Assembly (NCBI GenBank): GCA_007127595.1
Contig: SKZA01000035.1
Coordinates: forward strand, 1 to 14,679
Direction: 5' to 3'
DNA length: 14,679 nucleotides
Source: Kiritimatiellia bacterium
GTDB lineage: Bacteria; Verrucomicrobiota; Kiritimatiellia; SLAD01
Positions within the stretch are counted from its first letter, which is position 1; each line of letters begins with the position of its first letter. This document shows positions 7,678-14,679 of this stretch, one piece after another. The notes below the pieces were generated by a model, which saw only the letters and a list, made by a program, of their open reading frames with translations, made no database searches and had not been told where the DNA came from. Both the position numbers and the translations under genes were made by a program.

Positions 7678-8547
7678 GTGCAAGACATGTTCTCCATTGT
7701 CACCGCCACGTTCAACGTCATGCCCTTCGTCAAGCGGTGTGTAGGCTCCATGCGCGCGCAAGCGGGCGTGGACTACGAGCACCTGATTCAGGACGGCGGC
7801 AGCAACGACGGGACGCGCGAGTGGTTTGAAACCGTCGAGGACGTGGATTTCGTCAGCGAGCCGGATCGCGGTATGTACGACGCATTGAACAAGGGGTTTG
7901 CCAGGGCGCGGGGCGACATCATTGCCTGGCTCAATGCGGATGAACAATATCTGCCCGGCACACTGGCGCGCGTGCAAGACATTTTTGACGCGCATCCCGA
8001 CGCCGACCTGGTTAGCGGTCATGCCCTGGTCGTGGACGAGGAGGGCAATCCGTTGGCGGCGCGGCGCGACCTGCCGCTGCGCGCCCGGATGATCGCCCAC
8101 ACGTTTTTGAACCGGCCGTCATGCGCCATGTTCTTCCGCGCGTCGTTGCGGGACCGCAGCCTGTTGCGATTCGACCCGTCATACAAGTCGGCCGGCGATC
8201 GCGAGATGATTATCCGCATGTTGGAAGCGGGTGTGCGCTGTGTATATGTGGATGAATTTCTATCGCTGTTCGGTGCGCGCGACGGCAATATCAGCGCGAA
8301 CCGGACGTTGAGCGACGAGGAGGCCCGTCGCATCCGGCAACAATTCGGCTTCCGTGAATCCTGTCTTATCCAGCGGCTCTGGCAAAAGCGGCGCTGGGCG
8401 GAGCGATTGGTGCGCGGCCACTACAAGCCGGTCGATGTGGCCTATGCGTTCGCGTTGGACGAAAAGCCGGCGGTCCGCCACGTTCAGGCGAAGCGAGTGC
8501 CGGCCCGTTTTGATATCAAGCAGTATGCGCATTCTGGCCGCACATAA
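7678..8547 (+). CDS. GT2-family glycosyltransferase
   Basis: This is an inverting GT-A glycosyltransferase of about 289 residues. The N-terminal domain has FSIVTATFNV, then HLIQDGGSNDGT (Asp at about residue 39), VSEPDRGMYDALNKG and GDIIAWLNADEQYLPG. These are the diagnostic blocks of the GT2 subgroup near WcaE/WcaA. The usual D-x-D is represented by N-A-D (residues 86-88). The GDREMIIRM segment around residue 180 matches the acceptor-side ED/GDRE motif that supplies the catalytic base. Two starts are possible, GTG 7678 or ATG 7687. The ATG begins right at the conserved strand (MFSIVTATF) and is equally likely. The gene follows the upstream GT4 stop by 17-26 bases. Its 3' end overlaps the next gene by 23 bases. 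Confidence 0.92.
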   Translation: MQDMFSIVTATFNVMPFVKRCVGSMRAQAGVDYEHLIQDGGSNDGTREWFETVEDVDFVSEPDRGMYDALNKGFARARGDIIAWLNADEQYLPGTLARVQDIFDAHPDADLVSGHALVVDEEGNPLAARRDLPLRARMIAHTFLNRPSCAMFFRASLRDRSLLRFDPSYKSAGDREMIIRMLEAGVRCVYVDEFLSLFGARDGNISANRTLSDEEARRIRQQFGFRESCLIQRLWQKRRWAERLVRGHYKPVDVAYAFALDEKPAVRHVQAKRVPARFDIKQYAHSGRT

Positions 8548-9700
8548 TCGCTACGTTTATCGCGGCGGCGAAGACGTGTCACATGAGGCGGAAATGCACC
8601 TCATGCGCGAACACGGCCACGAAGTCATGGCGTACGAGGAAGACAACGAGCGCATTGCGAAGCTGGGCAGTGTCCGCACGGCGGCACGCACGATCTGGTC
8701 GCGCGAGAGCCATGCGCGGGTGGACAAGATGATTCGCGAGCACCGCCCGGACATCATGCATGTGCAGAACTTCTTTCCGCTCATGTCGCCTTCGATCTAT
8801 TATGCCGCGCGCCGGCATGGCGTGCCGGTCGTGCAGACGCTGCGGAATTATCGCCTGATCTGCGTGGGCGGCCAGCTCCTGCGCGACGGGCGGGTGTGTG
8901 AAGACTGCCTGGCGGCCCGCGCCCATTGGCCGGGCGTTGTGCATCGATGCTATCGAGGCAACATCGGCGCCAGTGCGACGACGGCCGCCATGCTGAATCT
9001 GCACCAGTTGAGGGGTACATGGCGCAGGGCGGTCACCCGTTACATTGCATTGTCGGACTTTGCGCGTCGAAAGTTCATCGAGGGGGGATTGCCGGCAGAG
9101 CGTATCGTCGTGAAACCCAACTTCGTTGCTCCCGATCCGGGTCCCGGCGACGCGCGCCGCGAGATCGCTCTCTTCGTGGGACGCCTCTCGCATGAAAAGG
9201 GATTGGACGTGCTGGTTGAAGCCTGGGAAAAGCTGGATAATCCGCCCCCGTTACATATCCTCGGTACGGGCCCGATGGAAGACGCATTACGTGAACGAAC
9301 AAAGGACAATCCCGGCATTGTGCTGGAAGGAAATCGCCCGGCGAAGGAAATGATGGAGTTCATGAAGCGCGCGCGCTTTCTTGTTTTTCCGTCTATCTGC
9401 TATGAAACCTTTGGTCGCGTAGCCGTTGAGGCGTTCGCATGCGCTACCCCGGTGATCGCGTCCCGGTTGGGCAGCATGCAGGAGCTTGTGGAAGACGGGA
9501 AGTCCGGGCTTCTGTTTAGTCCGGGGGATGCGGGAGATCTTCAGGCGAAGGTCGGCTGGGCGTTGACGCATGCCCGCGAGTTGGCCGAAATGGGTGCGGA
9601 AGGCCGACGGATCTACGCAGAGCGATATACAGCGGAACAAAACTACAAACAACTGCTAGCCATCTATGAAGAGGCGATGGCCGCCTGCGAAAAGACATGA
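8525..9700 (+). CDS. GT4-family glycosyltransferase with cysteine cluster
   Basis: A third GT-B enzyme, 391 residues. The chosen ATG gives the canonical beginning MRILAAHNRYVYRGGEDV. An upstream in-frame Met at 8354 would add a low-complexity stretch that is simply the preceding gene read in another frame. After DIMHVQNFFPLMSP and VVQTLRNYRLIC comes a conserved cysteine set, C113, C125, C128 and C142 (pattern C-x11-C-x2-C-x13-C, ending RCYRGN). It is known in a common GT4 subgroup of capsule and O-antigen clusters and may bind zinc or be structural. The C-terminal domain has LFVGRLSHEKGLD, HILGTGPM and the E-x7-E signature YETFGRVAVEAFACATP (Glu at about residues 294 and 302). It overlaps the end of the GT2 gene by 23 bases, which suggests translational coupling. 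The acceptor and donor are unknown. Confidence 0.92.
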   Translation: MRILAAHNRYVYRGGEDVSHEAEMHLMREHGHEVMAYEEDNERIAKLGSVRTAARTIWSRESHARVDKMIREHRPDIMHVQNFFPLMSPSIYYAARRHGVPVVQTLRNYRLICVGGQLLRDGRVCEDCLAARAHWPGVVHRCYRGNIGASATTAAMLNLHQLRGTWRRAVTRYIALSDFARRKFIEGGLPAERIVVKPNFVAPDPGPGDARREIALFVGRLSHEKGLDVLVEAWEKLDNPPPLHILGTGPMEDALRERTKDNPGIVLEGNRPAKEMMEFMKRARFLVFPSICYETFGRVAVEAFACATPVIASRLGSMQELVEDGKSGLLFSPGDAGDLQAKVGWALTHARELAEMGAEGRRIYAERYTAEQNYKQLLAIYEEAMAACEKT

Positions 9701-9701
9701 T

Positions 9702-10619
9702 ATGGAAACGCGCAAGATAGAAGAGAACGTCGAAGCAAAACGTCAATCGTTGTTGCAGCGCATGTCCGGCGCGCTCGCGGCATCATTTCTGTTTGGTCGA
9801 GCGCGCGCCTTATATGAGGAAAATCGCCTCCACTGGAATATGCCTTTGAATAAATGGCAAAAGCTGTATGTCGGCACGTACATGATTCTTCGAGATTATG
9901 CGCAAGGCGTGTTCCCTCCCGTCTTTGAGGATCAGCAGAAGGCGTATCAGGCCGAGATGGACAAGTTGAAGAATCTGGAAGGCACAACGCTCGAGATTCA
10001 GCAGACGGCCGTCTTGACGAAGCCGTTCTGGGGGAGCCGGACGTTTCTCAAGTATGCCCGGGGCTTCTCGCGCTTATGGGGGGTGATCGAGGGGTTGGGG
10101 GTGCGCCCGGCAAGCCGATTTCTCGAACTGGGATGTGGAGCGGGCTGGATGGCCGAATTCTTCGGCATGGCGGGCTATCATGTAGTGGGCACGAGCATTG
10201 CTCCGGACGAAGTCGCCATGGCGCAGAAGCGCGTGGCGGCACTGGAGGCGAAAGGGTGCGGTGGCCGCGTCAGTTATGCGGTTGGCCCGATGGAGTCAGT
10301 GCGCGAAATCGTGGACGGTGAGTTTGATGTTGTGTACGTCTTCGAGGCGCTGCATCACGCCTTCGATTGGCGTCAGGCGATAGAGTCGGCGTATCATTGT
10401 CTGAAGCCGGACGGATGGTTGGTGCTCGCGAGCGAGCCCAACGTCCTGCACACTTATATTTCCTATCGTACCGCGCGGCTTTCGAACACGCATGAGATCG
10501 GCTTCAGCAAGCGGGAACTGATCGAAGGGCTGAAGGCGCACGGGTTCAAAGATGTCCGGGCCTTGGCTCCACGATGGAATAATCTGGTTTCGCAACACTG
10601 GATCGTGGCCCGGAAGTAG
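9702..10619 (+). CDS. SAM-dependent methyltransferase (Methyltransf_11/23-like)
   Basis: This class I methyltransferase of 305 residues is the last gene of the cluster. Motif I is FLELGCGAGWMAEFFG (from residue 140), followed by the ribose-binding strand VVGTSIAPDEV, post-motif FDVVYVFEALHHAFDW (His218, His219) and CLKPDGWLVLASEPN. This order is diagnostic of the Methyltransf_11/23 family. An N-terminal extension of about 135 residues is helical and charged, and is longer than in minimal family members; it may recognise the acceptor. ATG 9702 begins one base after the upstream TGA. A Met at 9666 in the same frame lies inside the preceding gene and is less likely. It probably methylates a sugar of the surface glycan or terminates the chain. 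The substrate cannot be inferred. Confidence 0.88.
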   Translation: METRKIEENVEAKRQSLLQRMSGALAASFLFGRARALYEENRLHWNMPLNKWQKLYVGTYMILRDYAQGVFPPVFEDQQKAYQAEMDKLKNLEGTTLEIQQTAVLTKPFWGSRTFLKYARGFSRLWGVIEGLGVRPASRFLELGCGAGWMAEFFGMAGYHVVGTSIAPDEVAMAQKRVAALEAKGCGGRVSYAVGPMESVREIVDGEFDVVYVFEALHHAFDWRQAIESAYHCLKPDGWLVLASEPNVLHTYISYRTARLSNTHEIGFSKRELIEGLKAHGFKDVRALAPRWNNLVSQHWIVARK

Positions 10620-10686
10620 CGTCTATCGTTTTCTCACATATTGCGCCTGCGCGCGTTGAAAAGCGTGCCAGACATGAGCTTGGGGT

Positions 10687-10717
10687 AAACCGCCAATAAA
10701 GTTGGCGGTTTTCTTTT
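10687..10717 (+). terminator. Rho-independent terminator of the polysaccharide operon
   Basis: A perfect 10-bp stem (AAACCGCCAA at 10687-10696 with TTGGCGGTTT at 10702-10711) encloses a 5-base loop (TAAAG) and runs into the tail TTCTTTT. It lies 68 bases after the last methyltransferase stop. The opposite strand lacks a matching long T tract, so termination is mainly of + strand transcripts. It marks the end of the polysaccharide operon and separates it from the next gene. Confidence 0.9.
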
Positions 10718-10751
10718 GCTCATGGGGTTGGCATTCCGGCCAGCATTCTGT

Positions 10752-13700
10752 ATGGTTGTCATAATTGAATCCTCAACAAGAGACGATTTTGACATCAGGT
10801 TTTTCCTCCATGCGCTCATTCTTTGCGCGTTTGCATTCATGCCGGGTGCAGGCGGTTCATGGCGTGCATCCGCGCAAAATGTCCTTATAAACGAGTTCGT
10901 GGCCTCAAACGGTTCCACGATTGCGGATGAAGACGGGGATTATCCGGATTGGGTCGAGCTCTATAATGCCGGGACGGAACCGGTGAACCTCATGGGGTGG
11001 GGGCTCTCGGACGATCCGGCCGATCTGCAACAGTGGCAATTCCCCGACACCACCATTTACCCGGATGAATTCCTGTTGGTCTATGCATCAGGCAAGGATC
11101 GTGTAGCCTTCGAGGGCGCGTCGCTGCTCATTGATAGTGTCGCATCGAATCTGCCGATTACGGCATATTGGCCATTCGACGAGGAAGACGAGGCGGTCGT
11201 ATTCGACATCTCCGGAAACGATCATCATGGAATGGTCCTGGGGGCGACGCGCACGCCGTGGGGGCCGCATGGGGCCGCCATGCGCTTCGACCGTTCGGCC
11301 GGCGATCATATCCGTATCCCGGACGCATCGACATTTGAGCTCGAGGGAAGCATGACGCTGACCATGTGGCTGAAGCCGGACTCCTTGGACGGCCGTCAAA
11401 ATCCATGGGATAAGGTGTGGGGAGGAGAGGGCGCGATCACACTGGAGACCAACGGATTGTTGCGCTACTTCTGGGGTACGTCGGGAGAGACTGCCGGGCC
11501 TTATCAGGCGGTTCCTGCGACGACTCCGCTGCCCGTGGGGCAATGGACGCATGTGGCGCTTGTGCGGGATCTGGATGCGATGAAGGTCCGCTGGTATTTC
11601 AATGGCGCGCTCATGGGGGTTGCACCGGCGGACTTCAGTGCGGCGGCGGTGTCTACGAATGATATGTTTATCGGTAGCGGATACGCCGGTCATTTCGACG
11701 GCGAGCTATCCCAAGTTGCCATCTATCCGCATAGCCTCTCGGAGACGGACATAAAGGAGATCTATGAGGCACAGCGTTCTGCGAAACGCGCACGACTCCA
11801 TACGAATTTCCGGATCACATCAGCCGGCGATGAGCTGTTCCTCTCCAACGCGGAAGGCGTGGAAGTCGATTCCGTTGGACCCGTAGGCGTGCCCATGGAC
11901 ATCTCCTTCGGAAGGCAACCCGACGGGGGTGAAGACTGGTACTTCTTCGATCAACCGACGCCCGAGGCCCCGAATGATAGTCCGGCCTTCATCGGCATTC
12001 TGGAGACGCCTCCGGAAATGTCCCACGCCGGAGGGTTCTACAACGAGCCCTTCGATCTGACGATCGAGCATCCCGATCCCGAGGTGACCATCTACTACTC
12101 CCTTGACGGCACCGACCCGCATCCGGCGCATGTGGATGGGGCGTTCTATGGCTACAAGAATCATTATCCCTTTAATGAGGGCGACACGATATTGGGCCCC
12201 CTGTTGCAGCGCGTCATGAGTTCGCATGCTTATGAGGAGCCGTTGCCGATTGATGATCGATCGCCGGAGCCGTATGAGCTGGCAACTATCAATACACGCT
12301 TTCGGTATTCGACGCTGGAGCCGGGTGATAATATCTTCAAGTCCACCGTGGTCCGTGCGCGCGCATTCAAAGAAGGTTATCTCCCGAGCGAATCGATTAC
12401 ACACAGCTACTTTGTTCACCCGGAGATGGACAGCCGATATACGCTGCCCGTGCTTTCCATTGTTACCGACGAAGCACACCTTTTCGATTATGAATCAGGG
12501 ATCTATGTTCCCGGCAGGGAATCTGACATGTGGCGATTGGATAACCCGTACCCGATTTGGAGCAGTAACCCGAGGGCGGCCAATTACTTTAATCGCGGAG
12601 TGGAGTGGGAGCGGCCGGCTCATCTTGAAATGTTTGATGCGGGGGGGGAGCCCCTGCTAGCGCAGAATATCGGTGTACGAATTCATGGCGGGACGTCGAG
12701 ATCTTATCGCTTTAAATCATTACGGCTCTATGCCCGCGCTCGCTACGATGAGGTCGCCTCCTTCCACCATGCCCTCTTCCCGGGCCTGGAACGAAGCGGA
12801 CTGCCCGGCGAGCCGCTTGACGCCTTTCGGCGTTTGATCCTGCGCCAGTCCGGTCAGGATTGGGGGAATACCATGTACAACGATGCGCTAATGCAAGGAT
12901 TGATCGAGCATCTACCGCTGGATACTCAGGCCTATGAGCCCGCGATTCACTTCATCAACGGTGAATATTGGGGCATCATCAATCTTCGTGAGCGGCAGGA
13001 CCAGCATTATCTTACGGGCCACTATGACATCGACGACGATGAAGTCGCCATCTTGACCGGGGGAGGTGCAGAAGTAGATCATGGCCATGAGAGCGATCGG
13101 GGCCACTTTGTGGAGACCGTGCTCTATGCGGAGGAAAACGACCTCTCCGAGCCGGGACATTACGAATGGGTGCGGGAGCGGGTGGATGTGGAAAACCTTG
13201 CGCTCTATTACGCTGTCCAGATCTATTTCAATAATCGGGATTGGCCGCACAACAACGCGGACGCATGGCGAAAGCGGACCGAAGCCTACGTGCCCGAAGC
13301 GCCCCGCGGGCATGACGGACGCTGGCGTTGGTTGGTATTCGATACCGATTATGGGTTCGGTATCGGGCCGGCTGGAAGCCATACGGTCAATACATTGGAA
13401 CGTGTCGTCGATTTGGCGTCAGGCTACCCTTGGGTGGACCGGACGGCGGCCTCCTATATTAATCGCCTGTTTCGTGCGCTGGTCTTGGAAAGTGAGGCGT
13501 TTCGCGAACACTTCATCAACGTGTTGGCGGATCAAATCAATTCCACCTTTGAACCCGGCCGCGTACTCGCGCTCATCAATGAGTTCGAGTCTCGTGTTGC
13601 TCCCTATCGCGACGAGCATAACAGTCGTTGGCGAATACTGGCCGGACCCAGCGATGCCATGGTGGATTTTGCCAACCTCCGGCCCGCCTATGCGCGCGGA

Positions 13701-14679
13701 CATATTGTGGAGGTCTTTGACTTGCCCGGGGCCGCCGATCTGGCGGTGGACGTAAACGATTCATCCCAAGGCTTGGTTCAGGTGAATACCCTGCTTGTGA
13801 ATTCCGGTCTGTCCGGTTTGGCCGATCCCGGCGCGCCGTATCCGTGGACGGGCACCTATTTCCCCGGGGTCCCGGTGCGGTTGGAGGCATGGCCGGAGGA
13901 AGGATATCGCTTTGTGCATTGGGAGGCGGCGGTCGATGGCGGCCCGGTGGAAACGATATCTACGGAACCCGTATTGACCTATGACTTGAGTGCGGATACA
14001 GCGATCCATGCCGTGTTTGAACCCATACCGCAGGATGAGCAGGCGGAACTGCTGCACGAATGGAATTTCGAAGACGATGTCTATTACCTGCTGCCTTCGT
14101 TCACGGTCGGCGGGGGGATCCTGGATATTCTGCCGGGGCCGGACACGGTGGTCGAGCGCAACGATCCGGCGCAGGATTTTGAGACGGCGCACCTGCGGGT
14201 AAATAATCCGCTGGGAGCGGAAGTGATCTTTTCATTGCCGACAAAGGGATATGAAGAGATTGCGTTGGAATATCTGACCCGGCGTTCGGGGCAGGGAGCG
14301 GGGGAACAGACGCTCTCATTCACCACGAACGGTACGGACTGGATTGAATGGGAGACCTATGCGGTCTTTAACCTGTCGCCGCAGGAGTGGAGCTTCGACT
14401 TCAGCGAGGTCGACGGCGTGAGCGACAACATGGACTTTGCGATAAGGATCACCTTTGACGAGGCCGACGGGGGCATGGCGGGCAACAACCGCTTTGATAA
14501 CGTCCAAGTGCGCGGGGTGCGGGTCGACCCGGACAACGCTCCGCCGGAGGTGACAGACACGCCCGGCCTTCAGAAGATGATCGAAGGCGGCGCGTCGATT
14601 ATGATTGATCTCGAACCGCTCTTTTTAGATACGGACGATGATCCGCTTGTATATGGGGCGAGCTCGTCGCACACGAATA
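10752..14679 (+). CDS. Exported LTD-LamG-CotH multidomain protein (3' truncated)
   Basis: The frame is open to the window end (1309 full codons). Domains in order, by eye: (1) a probable signal peptide, with a hydrophobic core around residues 17-32 and a possible cut after RASA, about residue 41. (2) A lamin-tail domain, INEFVASNG through YASGKDR (about 43-117), resuming at LHTNF through PTPEAPN (about 349-407). (3) Between these, a LamG/concanavalin-like module (about 139-340; YWPFDE, WTHVALVRD, DGELSQVAIY). (4) A chitobiase C-terminal/FN3-like sandwich (about 413-556; IYYSLDGTDP, VRARAFKEGY). (5) A CotH kinase-like domain (about 565-957) with GGTSRSYRFKS (Lys655), LRQSGQDWGN, NGEYWGIINLRER, NNRDWPHNN (Asp830) and FDTDYGFG (Asp864, Asp866). 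(6) A Big/InlB-like domain (about 1007-1092). (7) A jelly-roll-like region (about 1100-1254). (8) The start of a cadherin/Ig-like module. CotH enzymes phosphorylate proteins; the other modules suggest binding to glycans or cell surfaces. In-frame ATG 10722 is an alternative start. Confidence 0.88.
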   Translation, partial: MVVIIESSTRDDFDIRFFLHALILCAFAFMPGAGGSWRASAQNVLINEFVASNGSTIADEDGDYPDWVELYNAGTEPVNLMGWGLSDDPADLQQWQFPDTTIYPDEFLLVYASGKDRVAFEGASLLIDSVASNLPITAYWPFDEEDEAVVFDISGNDHHGMVLGATRTPWGPHGAAMRFDRSAGDHIRIPDASTFELEGSMTLTMWLKPDSLDGRQNPWDKVWGGEGAITLETNGLLRYFWGTSGETAGPYQAVPATTPLPVGQWTHVALVRDLDAMKVRWYFNGALMGVAPADFSAAAVSTNDMFIGSGYAGHFDGELSQVAIYPHSLSETDIKEIYEAQRSAKRARLHTNFRITSAGDELFLSNAEGVEVDSVGPVGVPMDISFGRQPDGGEDWYFFDQPTPEAPNDSPAFIGILETPPEMSHAGGFYNEPFDLTIEHPDPEVTIYYSLDGTDPHPAHVDGAFYGYKNHYPFNEGDTILGPLLQRVMSSHAYEEPLPIDDRSPEPYELATINTRFRYSTLEPGDNIFKSTVVRARAFKEGYLPSESITHSYFVHPEMDSRYTLPVLSIVTDEAHLFDYESGIYVPGRESDMWRLDNPYPIWSSNPRAANYFNRGVEWERPAHLEMFDAGGEPLLAQNIGVRIHGGTSRSYRFKSLRLYARARYDEVASFHHALFPGLERSGLPGEPLDAFRRLILRQSGQDWGNTMYNDALMQGLIEHLPLDTQAYEPAIHFINGEYWGIINLRERQDQHYLTGHYDIDDDEVAILTGGGAEVDHGHESDRGHFVETVLYAEENDLSEPGHYEWVRERVDVENLALYYAVQIYFNNRDWPHNNADAWRKRTEAYVPEAPRGHDGRWRWLVFDTDYGFGIGPAGSHTVNTLERVVDLASGYPWVDRTAASYINRLFRALVLESEAFREHFINVLADQINSTFEPGRVLALINEFESRVAPYRDEHNSRWRILAGPSDAMVDFANLRPAYARGHIVEVFDLPGAADLAVDVNDSSQGLVQVNTLLVNSGLSGLADPGAPYPWTGTYFPGVPVRLEAWPEEGYRFVHWEAAVDGGPVETISTEPVLTYDLSADTAIHAVFEPIPQDEQAELLHEWNFEDDVYYLLPSFTVGGGILDILPGPDTVVERNDPAQDFETAHLRVNNPLGAEVIFSLPTKGYEEIALEYLTRRSGQGAGEQTLSFTTNGTDWIEWETYAVFNLSPQEWSFDFSEVDGVSDNMDFAIRITFDEADGGMAGNNRFDNVQVRGVRVDPDNAPPEVTDTPGLQKMIEGGASIMIDLEPLFLDTDDDPLVYGASSSHTN

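Noticed and set aside
8354..8524. Earlier ATG for the third GT4
   Set aside because: It adds 57 residues that are the GT2 gene read in another frame. The canonical GT4 beginning is MRILAAHNRY at 8525.
10728..10756. TTGGCA-17-TATGGT promoter-like pair listed as a promoter feature
   Set aside because: The predicted transcript start falls downstream of both plausible start codons, so it cannot be the promoter unless the start is different. It is kept only as part of a finding.
11820..12479. Open frame of 219 codons on the minus strand
   Set aside because: It is antisense to the LTD/chitobiase-type part of the large protein, whose forward frame has recognisable domains. The reverse translation has no motif I can recognise.
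13081..13755. Open frame of 224 codons on the plus strand within the CotH region
   Set aside because: It is out of frame with the CotH motifs (NNRDWPHNN, FDTDYGFG) and its translation is compositionally odd (Arg, Ser, Trp and Ile rich).

Overview
The window holds the distal part of a surface-polysaccharide (O-antigen, capsule or exopolysaccharide) cluster, followed by one very large secreted multidomain protein. All genes are on the + strand. No tRNA, rRNA, CRISPR array, insertion sequence or integrase is visible. Base composition is moderately GC-rich throughout, with no obvious break. The last gene combines a lamin-tail domain, a LamG-like domain, a chitobiase-type domain and a CotH kinase domain. 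Such proteins are typical of Planctomycetes/Verrucomicrobia/Kiritimatiellota-type bacteria, and some occur in Bacteroidetes. A PVC-superphylum Gram-negative bacterium is therefore my best inference, but it rests on domain style alone, without a marker gene.

Region 1 (1-10619) is a polysaccharide cluster. In order it encodes: the C-terminal part of a Wzx-type flippase (5' truncated); an alpha/alpha-toroid-like protein of unknown function; a GT4 glycosyltransferase; a Wzy/WaaL-type polymerase or ligase; a putative glycosyltransferase of an uncharacterised 'WxWKP / YxDxG' type; a Methyltransf_24-like SAM methyltransferase; a second GT4; a GT2; a third GT4 with a cysteine cluster; and a second SAM methyltransferase. 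Most junctions overlap by 3-23 bases (ATGA, TGATG, GTGA twice), which suggests a translationally coupled operon. The only sizeable internal gap is 129 bases before the wzy-like gene, where a weak promoter may lie. A perfect 10-bp hairpin with a T-rich tail at 10687-10717 ends the operon.

Together these genes would build a lipid-linked oligosaccharide of several sugars using at least four glycosyltransferases, methylate it, flip it (Wzx) and polymerise or ligate it (Wzy/WaaL). The initiating sugar-phosphate transferase, the chain-length regulator, the outer-membrane exporter and the nucleotide-sugar synthesis genes are not here and presumably lie upstream.

Region 2 (about 10722/10752 to the end) is a single exported protein of more than 1300 residues, cut off by the window edge. 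Its most interesting feature is a lamin-tail domain that appears to be split by an inserted LamG-like module of about 230 residues. After it come a chitobiase-type beta-sandwich, a CotH kinase-like domain with plausible catalytic residues, a Big/InlB-like repeat domain, a jelly-roll-like domain and the start of a cadherin/Ig-like module.
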